64,000 bases of DNA from assembly GCA_037447655.1 (NCBI GenBank), contig JBBHKE010000159.1, positions 1 to 64,000 on the forward strand. Direction: 5' to 3'. The notes beneath the pieces were generated by a model, which did no database searches, was not told the origin of the DNA, and saw only the letters and a program-made list of their open reading frames with translations. How positions within the stretch are numbered: position 1 is the first letter of the stretch; each line of letters begins with the position of its first letter. Origin of the DNA: Zygnema cylindricum. Taxonomy: Eukaryota; Streptophyta; Zygnematophyceae; Zygnematales; Zygnemataceae. Positions 54,905-64,000 of the stretch are shown here, one piece after another. A program made the translations under genes and the position numbers.

Positions 54905-55122
54905 CACCGCGAATCGCTATTACTGTTAATGTTTTTTTCGCCACTTAAAACATATATTCTCAGTACACACTTGTCAGATTTTGGATTTGACGGCTGCAAT
55001 TGAAAGGTAAGATTCACAGCTTCCACTTGGCAGTCTCAAATTGAAAATCGGACAGGTGTGCACGGAGAAAAGATGTTGTGAGTTGGCAAAAACTTTATTA
55101 ACCCTAATAGCAATTCAAGGTG
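54905..55122. mobile_element. MITE-like inverted-repeat element (family M1)
   Basis: 218 bp with ends CACCGCGAATCGCTATTACT and CCTAATAGCAATTCAAGGTG, and TA at both flanks. Its inside (TTTTTTTCGCCACTTAAAAC, GTACACACTTGTC) matches the copy at 59537-59753. It ends about 310 bp upstream of the diphosphatase start codon. Confidence 0.8.
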
Positions 55123-55432
55123 TACAGTAATGGTCTTTCCGATCATGTGACATCACGATTGCAAATTGGAAAAATATGTGACGAGAAAAAGAGCTTTGAC
55201 TGCCCGAAAAATGTTTAACTCTAATTACGATGGGGCGGTGTAGTCAATACGTTATCCAAATCTTTTTGGTCTCTAGTCTCTACTCCCGAAAATCTGGTAA
55301 CTGTCGCAAGCGCATGGAAACAGAAACACAGGATCTCTGTACCGGTAAAGACAAAGGCCATAAGATGCCGGTACTGTACAGAGTTATTGGCTTGTGCTGC
55401 TTAACTTTTTCCGAAGTCCTTTTTTCAAAGTA

Positions 55433-58400
55433 ATGCTTCTGCAATCACCAGCTTGGCTACTGTCTCCTTCCTGGTGTGGACTATCCGTTCACACCAATGA
55501 CGATAATCAGGAACATAAGAGAATATTTTGCCATTTTAGATTAAAGAGGAATCAACTCCACTCTTTCGGTAGTAAGAGGATGACAGCAAATAATACTACT
55601 GCTACTTCTTTTGCTCAGAAGTTAGGAATTACAAGCAAAAGCACGAGTACTGAACAATTGAGTCGTAAAGTGGAAGGAGGAAATGTAATGGAAACAAATG
55701 TGGAAAGTGAGACTTCTGTTGTACCAAAGTCTTTGTTGGCCAACGAGGCAAACGAACTGAGCAAGCCGTTATCCCAAATGAAACCAATTTTTTCCTTCGG
55801 AGTCATTACAGATGTTCAGTAAGTGGATTGACAGTTTTACTGGTTATTGATTGGTCGAATCTCTGTGCTGAATTTGAACTTGGAAGAAGCCTGCATAAAA
55901 GGTGAAAGGGTAGGGATTTCTTGGTCAAAATACTCGGATTCTGCAAATTATGCGTGAGGATATTTTTTGTGTATTTTTTTGTATAGTAGGCATGTAGTTC
56001 CGGAAGGCTGACGCTTTTAAGGAACAATGACATTCAGTGTTGACGGCGTAGCAATGGTAGTAAAGACCGGGAATGTGTGTTGTGAGTTTTTGGTCGCCAA
56101 TTTAGTTCAAGTTGAGATTGTTTTGCTGCCATCTCTAGGCTGACTGTTGATAAATATACTTTCAATGTTTGGTTGTTTGGCCGGTTCCAAATCCTACCCC
56201 ATGGACAGTCTAATTGTAACACCATTCTATTACTTTATGATTATCATCTATGTCCTTTCCACTGACAATAATGCTAGATATAGAATTATCATGAACTGGT
56301 GTGACCGCTTCTACATCCTTGTGACGTTTGCACGTATGGTGTGAGTTTTATCGAAGTGAAAATAGTGATGAAACATGATATAAGAAATTTATGGACACTT
56401 TTTAATGTCAATTCTTGTTTGTCATTTATTCGTGATTGTATGCTTATGCTAAGTTGGTGAAGCAAAATACAGGAATTATGTACTGTTTTAGATGATAGAT
56501 GCCGTCATCAAAGACATCATTAATCTTACATGTCATCATATGCATGTCTTCAATTCCTGTGGTGATGATTTGTGTCCACTTATTCTCTTTCTTCTTAGTT
56601 GGTTCAATGAATTGCATAGTTTTGTGTGCTGTATGATTGCTTAAGACAATACACAGACCTCACGTTTGAGAAACATTGTAAACTGCAATACTTTCACTGC
56701 CCTTTCGTACATAAAGTTTCCCCTCGTTTCATTCATTCATTTTTATAAAAAGTGTCTTCTAGGCGTTTAATAGATTATAATAAATTCCAACACGAATTAG
56801 TTACTCCTGGGCTTCTGAAAATAGAACGGGGCTAACTTTCTTGTTGTTGGCCTGCAGGTATGCTGATATTGATGATGGCTTTTCTTTCTCTGGAGTTCCC
56901 AGATTTTATCGGCACAGCCTAGATGGTAAAACATTTGCTCATTTTTCATTTCATAAGCTGGTAGAATCTGTTCATATTTCACCCTTGGGTGCTTCTTGGA
57001 TGTCCATACTCTTTGGTTTCTGTCGCACCTCTAGGGAAAAGGGAAAGCTGTTTGAATGTTAACCTAACTAAATCAATTGATGTAAGAAAACGGACAGTTA
57101 CTAAACTTGACATGTGTTGATTGAACAAAGTTTTACAGCTTGACTAACTGCAGTATCGAAGCTCAATTTGAAAGCGTGAATGCTTTATTTTTCGGACCTG
57201 TATAAATTACTGAGGTCAACTGGGTTGTTAAATGATGCTGTTAAATTTACTTGTTGGTTATAAAGTGACAGAATCTGAATTCTTCTGCATGGGGCAGTGT
57301 TGCGCAGAGCGGTGGACTGTTGGAATGCTGGAGGAGACCTTTCCTTTGCAATTCACTTTGGAGATATTGTGGATGGATTCTGTCCCAAGGACCAATCACG
57401 GACTGCCATTGAACGTGTTAGTTGTCATGTCTTCTTAGACAGATTTGCTCCTGCAGACTTAGTTTTACCTTTTCGAGGTTAGAATGTATTAGTCATCTTC
57501 TTGTCTAGATTTTGTACTATGATTTTCCCTGTTGGGTGTGGATTTTGTGGGCAAGTCAGTTTGCGCAATTGCAATGCAAATCCGCACAGTTGCATGTGTG
57601 ATGATGTACCAGGTCAAGTGCAGTCCGCATTAATTTGTTTTGCCAATCAATACAACTTGATTTCGCCTAAACAATGATTGAGAAAACCCATTTTGTAAAC
57701 AATTTGGTCCTTATTGTCGATGTTGTATTGTCTACAAATTACGGTAGAATTCTATGTCGTAAACAATTTTTGCCCTTTCTTACCCTCTTGTAGTACAATC
57801 ACTCTGCTGGTTGGCTTATGCCATTCGTCGTTATTAGTCTAGACAGTATAATAGATGGGAGAACTGTATGGTTGATGCCTTCCATGTTTGGAAAATGCTG
57901 GCCTTCCTGACGTTATTTATCCACGTTTCCTCTAATGATTATTGTGTACGCGCTAATGACAGGAAAATGTAAATGGAGCTCGTATTTAGATCAAGGGAGG
58001 AAAATAGCTGATTTTTAGGGGTGGCGATATTGCAGGTTATGTCTGAGTTTCGGAGATTTACTGGAGGGCGAGTATACCACATGTTAGGTGAACACCCTTA
58101 ATTGATAGATTTGTCTACAGCTTAAGTCATGTCGTTTTGTTTTCTCCAACTTAAAGTTCCACTTCATTCTCACCTACTTGTCAAGCTCTCTTATTTTCCT
58201 GCCCCGCTTTTGTGGTCCTTTGCCTATCATTGCGATTGCAGCTGTACTTTTATTTCCTTTTTTAAAATCGATGACAAGACTGGACCTGCATCAGCAAACT
58301 CTTTTCGTGAAAAGGAAATATGAAAAACAAGTCTCCTGTTGAATATTCCTGATTTTTTTTCGTCAAATGTTTGGTTATCGTTTTCAAAGGCCTTTGAGAT

Positions 58401-61400
58401 AGGTCTGGCAAAATCATGCGATCAATGTGATTTTATTTTCTTTTCGTATAATTTATTTTTTTCGTCATTATTTCCATTCAGGGAACCATTGCCTTTATAA
58501 TCTCCCACGTCTAGAGCTGAATAAGCTTTTGGAAATTCCTTCGGGTCCCGATCAACGTTCCTTCTACGACTTCAGTCCTTATAAGGGATTTAGGTGAGAA
58601 GGATTTTATTAAAGTTTAACATTAAAACTTTGGTATAGGTTAGTGCAAGCTTCTATTAATGTAGTATTGATAGCCTTTAACACATTTGTTGAGTCTATGT
58701 ATCATCACTTGTGTGAAGGTAAGATATTTAGGTTTATTTGTGCATTTTTAGGCATTCGAGTTTGAATAAGATTAGATTGTGTAATTTGTCCTGGGAAGGG
58801 AAGAAGCTCAGCATGCAGCTGTCAGTTCACGCTCTATTTTGGTCATACGTTATATTCTTTGATGCTACTTTACTTATTGGTTGCTTTAAAACATAAAATC
58901 CTTTCCAACTCTTTTTTCTGTGACTAAGTTTGTTTTGTGTACTAGACATGTTGTATTTGTCTGGAGCTCACTGGTTTTGTGGTTTCTTTTGTGTTATTTG
59001 TCCAGGTTTATCATTTTGGATGGATATGATGTAAGCCTATTAGGTTGGCCACATGATCACCCCCACACAATAAAAGCCGAGGAAATTCTGGAAGAAAACA
59101 ATCCAAATGAGGATAAAAATAGCCCTTCTGGTCTGATAGGGGCTGCAAGGTGAGGAACTGTTTCCTATTTGCACTATAAAGGTTATAAAAATAACATGAT
59201 TATTTGCACTAGAAATGTTATCTGACTATCTTCTGCTCTTCATTTTAATTATCGTAATAGGTCCGGCTGTAATCAATATCATGCAAATTACAAATGTAGG
59301 ACGAGAAAGTATGTATACACACTGTCAATTAATGTGGCGTTCTCGAAGCAGCGCACCAATTTCATGCAATTGTGTTTCTACAAAATGTCAAATTGGGAAA
59401 TGTACAGTAAACTTTTTTGTTATGGTTTTTCTTTCGTGTTTTTGGATTTTCAACCATCATAACATAGACAATTATACTTCAAGCCCTGAGATCATCTGTA
59501 GCTTTTGACTTATGCTCAACATTTTTCATTTTAGTACACCGTGTATCACTATTAGTGTTAATGATTTTTTCGCCACTTAAAACACCTTTTATCCGTACAC
59601 ACTTGTCCGATTTTCAATTTGAGACCGCCAATCAGAAGCTGAGAATGTTACTTTTCAATCGCAACCGTCAGATCCAGAATCCGACATGTGTGTACGGAGA
59701 AAAGATGTTTTAAGTGGCGAAAAAATTATTAACACTAATAGCAATTCACGGTGTAGTCTCTATTTTTTTGACATCTCACTGTGCATGAAACGGGTGCTAT
59801 TCCACACTCTTTCATGTAAGATGCTTTTTAGATAAGAAGCAATTAGATAAGATCCCTTAGTATTTTCCAGGAGACCATCATTGATACCAAATTTGTTTAT
59901 TACTTTGGTCCAGACTAAATTTGGATGATCAGTGTTGAGATGTTGTAAAACCTCTTGGCAGTTTGTCGCTTTGCATGTATCTTGGTATTATTATACAGCC
60001 CTCACTGTAATTATTCTGGACCAATACTGATCTTAGCTACCACTGACTTGAGGATCATTCACAAAAGATAGCCTGGACCACAACGTAGTAATTTTTCTTA
60101 CGGATCGCATGGTGTCTACATGGGCCTTTTTTTTTGCATCCACTAGGTGATGTGAACTGTGTTTTCTCAACAATTCTATAAAGTCTGCCCACAGTAATGT
60201 ACAATATGATGGATAGACTTGTGAACATTGACTAGATTTGGGACTGAAACGAATTTGGGTGGGTCTCAACAATGAGTCTTTTCCGTTCTTTTTGTTTTGA
60301 CTTTCTTAGCAAAGGATCTCATAGGACATTTTTATTGCAAACTATTGATTAATTTTGATAATGGAACATTGTATCGGCGGATGTTATATCCAGGAGATTT
60401 GTGAAATTTGGAGGGGGAATCGGAAATCAACAATTGGAATGGCTTGATAGTACTTTAAATGTAAGAGCTCGGCTCTCTTTGTCTCATCCGTCAATTCTGG
60501 ATGGATATAGCATATTGAGAGAGTCTTCTAAGAGTTTATTTCGTTTCGAAAATGTTAAAGAGTGTTCGATTGCCGGGCTTGCATTATGTTGTAAATTCTT
60601 TGAGTTGCTTGCAAATACTTGTCTTAGAAGTGGTTGCTTTTGCCTTGATTGGTTATAACTCTGGAGTGTTTCTGACTACCTAGATATATTTATATTTACA
60701 GCAATCTTTCCCGGTCAATTTTTTACCTATGACAGAAAAAGTTGTCTTGGATTGTCAAAACCTGTGTCCAAAACTTGGTCAAAATTTATCATAACCATAC
60801 AAAATCTATCAATACTCAGTAAATACTTGTCAAAAACCTTGCCAACCTTGTCAAACTTTTATCATGATTCGTCTGTTGTATTTTCTGGAAAACTGTCAAC
60901 ATTTGTCAAGTTATCAATTTTTGTCAAAAGTTCTTAACCCGTGTTAAATTCTGGCAAAATCTGTCAAAGTCCGTTAAGACTTATCAAAAGTTGTCGAACT
61001 GCGGGGGAAAAGATCACTCGTAAACACTTGTGGGGGAAAAAATCATCACTCATAAACACTTCGTCAAAATTTGTATTTGTCTGTTCCTGACTGACTGAAA
61101 TGCTGACTGAAAGACATTGCCAAATCTTTGTATTGGTCCCGGACCGGTCAAACTTTCCAATCCTGAAATTCTTTGTTATAATCTGTGCTAATAATAATAA
61201 TTACCTGTCTAAAAATCTTTGTCAATACTTATCACAACTTTGTGATACTTTTACAACTTTTGTCAAATCTTATCACAACTTTGCCAAAACTTGTGTGTTG
61301 AATTGTGGCTATTGTTTGGTGCAGGACGCAGACATTGCCAAGGAGAAGGTTATAATTTGCAGCCATATACCAATGGACATTGAGGCAGTCACTTATAAAC

Positions 61401-63638
61401 CCTGTTTGTTGTGGAATTATTCTGAGGTAAACTCGATGCTAACACCTTGTTTAATGCTGAAATGAAATATAAACTTCTCATTGCTGTCACCAAATCTTTT
61501 GGAAAGCGTATAACTGTTTTCAATATGCTGATAGCGACGATATTTTCAGGCACGTTACTTCTTGAGAGGCGAACACGCCAAACATGTATGGATTCAGATT
61601 TTTGAAATTTAATGTTGTGAGGTGATGTGAATTGGTAGTTCCATCTTTTTAATGACAATGCAGAGATATTGAAGAACGCCCCAAAGATACAGTAATTCTG
61701 CACAGGACAAACCTTCAACAAGTTTACTATGGTCCTCCTAGGGTTTTTACTTTATCATAGTGTCTATTTTATAAACTTTCACGAATCGGTTGCTGACGTT
61801 TGATAACCAGTCTCTCTCTGACTTACAGTCCTCTTTCTCTTCAGTTGTTGGAGAACCCCCCAAAAACCTTTGAAATGTTCCTCTCTTTGTACAGGTGATG
61901 GAAATCATTCATAAACATAGCTGTGTAGTGGCGTGTCTTGCCGGTCATGCTCACGTAGGCGGCCATAACTGCGATTCCAAATCCATACACCACAGAGTAC
62001 TAGAAGCTGTGAGCTCCATTCCTTTTTTTCCTCAACTTTTTTGTCATGATTGTTGTTTGATTGTTTATGCTGCACCACATAGAATCGAAGAAGCCAGTTT
62101 TTTCCTACTTCCTGCTTCTTCTTTTTTAATTGTTGTTTGATTCTTCTTCCTGAGGCTCAGACAAGGCAGTGGAGGAAGTACACTACATTAAATAATTTTT
62201 TGCATTAATGCATTTTAGTATTAATTAATGCTGATTTAGGTCTGGGGACGTGGATGAGTTTTGGCTGCTTGTGCAATTTTCGTTGAATACTATTTTCTGG
62301 TCTAATGCCAAAAAAACCGGCAACAAATTGGTCTTATTCGCTCTGAAGCATGGTGTGTTTACAGTAACCTGTATGGATAGTCTACTTTACTAACTTATGT
62401 TCCTTAAGTGTCAACGAATTTAGTTCACCAGACAATCTGTTTGGCGAAATACTGTGTTCTGAATCAATTCATGTGTACACCTCAAAATACTGAGAATTGT
62501 GTAAATGTGAAGAATGTTATAATAAATGAGCTTCTTTCAGCCTCAAAGTGATGGTGGTTTATGGAATATTTGGTTTTCAATGTATTTTAAGTTACACCTT
62601 TCTCTTTTAGGGGCATCATACTATTGAAATCACTTTATCATACACTTTGTACACTTTTAAGAGCAATTTTGTGTAACATAGAACTGTACAAAAAATCAGA
62701 AAACATAAATGATTTCTTAGAGAACCAAAGTCCGAATAACGACTTCTCCAGTACAGTCCAGCACCCATCTTGGATGTAGAGAAAGAATCTGCATATTCTC
62801 CTTCCACTCCAAGTACACCTTAGGCAAATGCCTACCACTCAGATTCAAGTGATGCATATCATATATTTTTTTTCTCCTTTTGCAGTATCTGTACAAAAGC
62901 TTACTAAGGTAGGGAGGTCCATACGTTCGTCAACAGGATTTTTGATGTATCCAAAATGTCTCTTCATGTGATATGACACAATGTATTTGTTTGTCGGAAG
63001 AAAACCATTCCCCTTTCCCATCAGCAAACATCATTCTCATTGACTTGCACCCCCTCTTATTTGTCATATAGTATGTATCTGCAGTGATGTTGTGACTCAT
63101 GTTATGGGCGAAAGTTTGGTGGAGCAATTTTGTTCAACAATTAGATAAAATGTCGTTAGGCATCAATTTGTAATCTTGGAGCATGTATAGCAGTGTCACA
63201 TGTCCTCTTATTGTGCTCATATAGCATTATGGATATAACTGTATTTCTGGGGAAGCACCTCACCTTATCTTATATTTCTGGGCAATTCACTTTGATAAAT
63301 TTTGTTTTGGATTTGTGAATTTGTCCTCAGCAAAGAATGTGAAGATCAAATCACTATTTTCTTTGGCAACGACTTCCGTTCATATCTATTTTCTGTGAAT
63401 TGAGGAGTCCAGTCACTTGCTGTTCAAATATCACATAGTTTTTACCTTCCTATGAAGGGAAAGTCCTTTCTTGAAAGTAGAACGGTCCACTAATTTCTTT
63501 CTTTTTGTATTGTTTCATTCACAGGTACTGGAATGCCCTCCTGAAACCGATGCATTTGGTCGTATAGATGTTTATGAAGACCGTCTGTTGCTCATTGGCA
63601 CTGATCGTATGATGAGCACCGAAATGGTATTCAGTTAA
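55433..63638 (+). CDS. ADPRM: Mn-dependent ADP-ribose/CDP-alcohol diphosphatase-like metallophosphoesterase, 10 exons
   Basis: Reconstructed exons: 55433-55818, 56858-56925, 57298-57416, 58036-58087, 58482-58593, 59006-59149, 60394-60460, 61325-61426, 61895-62008, 63525-63638. All introns are GT-AG and the joins keep one frame of 425 codons, stop TAA. The family hydrolyses ADP-ribose and CDP-alcohols to nucleoside monophosphate and a phospho-compound, using a dinuclear metal site. Metallophosphoesterase motifs: FGVITDVQ (D127, Q129), HFGDIVDG (D174), GNHCLYN (N210, H211), SHIP (H330) and GHAH (H368, H370), where many relatives have GHDH. About 115 N-terminal residues precede the domain; they are Arg/Ser-rich and may be an organelle transit peptide, or translation may begin at Met50 (55580). 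Upstream non-coding exons cannot be excluded. Confidence 0.9.
59537..59753. mobile_element. M1 MITE in intron 6 of the diphosphatase gene
   Basis: 217 bp with inverted ends CACCGTGTATCACTATTAGT and ACTAATAGCAATTCACGGTG and TA flanks (59535-59536 and 59754-59755). Long subterminal repeats (TTTTTTCGCCACTTAAAAC and its inverse) would fold the transcript into a hairpin inside the intron. Confidence 0.85.
60720..61300. repeat. degenerate TTGTCAAAA-type short repeats in intron 7
   Basis: The intron is full of imperfect copies of CTTGTCAAAA/TTGCCAAAAC at irregular spacing, suggesting a decayed minisatellite. No coding sequence. Confidence 0.6.
62640..63127 (-). pseudogene. antisense protein-like fragment in intron 9
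   Basis: On the - strand a stretch with protein-like composition (for example ADGKGEWFSSDKQIHCVISH, then ERMDLPTLVSFCTDTAKGEK one frame over) lies within the 1.5-kb intron 9, with one frameshift near 62940 and possibly further exons to 62640. It may be a captured gene or transposon fragment. I do not recognise the family. Confidence 0.35.
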
Positions 63639-63790
63639 TGGAGGGAATGTTAGAATAGTTTCCAGTTAAACGGGGGAATGTTACAAATGGGAGTTTATTT
63701 AACGGAGAAATGTTACAAATGGTTTCCAGATATCGGAGGAATGTTACAATTGGGATTTAATTTAACGGAGAAATGTTACAAATGGTTTTC
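63639..63790 (+). repeat. tandem repeat just after the diphosphatase stop codon
   Basis: Starting at the stop codon, the motif GGAGAAATGTTACAAATGG or a variant (GGGGAATGTTACAAATGGG) recurs about five times, arranged as two units of about 75 bp plus a partial one. It would lie in the 3' UTR. Confidence 0.7.
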
Positions 63791-64000
63791 AATCTACACG
63801 AGGCCAGCAAAATTTTTCTTGTTAATGTGAGCCTGTTAGGTCTTGTTTTTAATTGGCAGGGGGGCTTATTATTGTTTTATATAAATCCACTGGAAAACTT
63901 CTGACCAACACTAGTGTATGATCAGAAGAACATGCAAAATGGATCGTGAGTTTTTCTTGTCATATATTCTTCGTAGATACAGATACCTTGGGAAAAACAA

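Noticed and set aside
55394-55432. Upstream extension of the diphosphatase frame from GTG
   Set aside because: The first ATG is at 55433; a GTG start is very unlikely in a nuclear gene.
57417-57482. Read-through of diphosphatase exon 3 to the stop at 57480
   Set aside because: A GT donor at 57417 joins in frame to 58036, restoring the conserved VMSEF..VYHMLGNH region; the extension has no family similarity.
1-64000. CRISPR arrays, bacterial operons, ribosome-binding sites or rRNA genes
   Set aside because: No regularly spaced repeats with unique spacers and no prokaryotic gene organisation; the spliced gene and LTR elements show eukaryotic nuclear DNA.

Overview
This window looks like plant (streptophyte) nuclear DNA. 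It has a spliced gene with ten exons and GT-AG introns, many Ty1/copia retrotransposons, and several families of short terminal-inverted-repeat elements. All background is AT-rich and mostly non-coding. The long, repeat-filled introns and the divergent copia lineages suggest a seed-free plant or charophyte-type alga, but that is inference and the species cannot be named from the sequence.

Layout: 1-5.7 kb has no recognisable gene and holds a 40-bp palindrome and inverted-repeat elements. 5.7-13.4 kb is an inverted-repeat element split by a full-length copia element (A1, 5835-12043, target duplication GTGCA). 13.4-17.2 kb holds small elements and an old repeated, exon-like sequence (E). 17.25-29.2 kb holds copia D (17251-22802, + strand, duplication GGCAT) and copia B (22854-29211, - strand, duplication ATGCG), both inserted in copy 1 of E. 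29.7-33.6 kb holds a short inverted-repeat element, a pyrimidine tract with a possible terminal exon, and a 67-bp tandem array. 33.6-36.8 kb is a ruined gypsy-type element on the - strand. 38.3-50.8 kb is a nest of copia fragments: a truncated - strand element (C3) carries a + strand solo LTR (C2), which carries a nearly full - strand copia (A2, 42370-48581). 50.8-55.1 kb is non-coding with inverted-repeat elements and copy 2 of E. 55.4-63.6 kb is the one convincing host gene, a Mn-dependent ADP-ribose/CDP-alcohol diphosphatase-like metallophosphoesterase of 425 codons whose exon joins I reconstructed.

The most interesting pattern is shared by the copia families. The gag start codon lies inside the LTR, and the reading frame runs through the LTR end and the primer-binding site. 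That site (GGTTATGGGCCCACC) is complementary to the anticodon arm of plant initiator tRNA-Met, so the elements are probably primed by a tRNA half-molecule. Several LTR families also carry a tRNA-like sequence antisense to the element, each resembling a different tRNA, and share a conserved leader hairpin and clustered GTAC motifs upstream of a TATA box. A1 and A2 are the youngest copies: their gag-pol frames are broken only by one and three nonsense codons. All identities are from reading alone; no alignment or database search was run.
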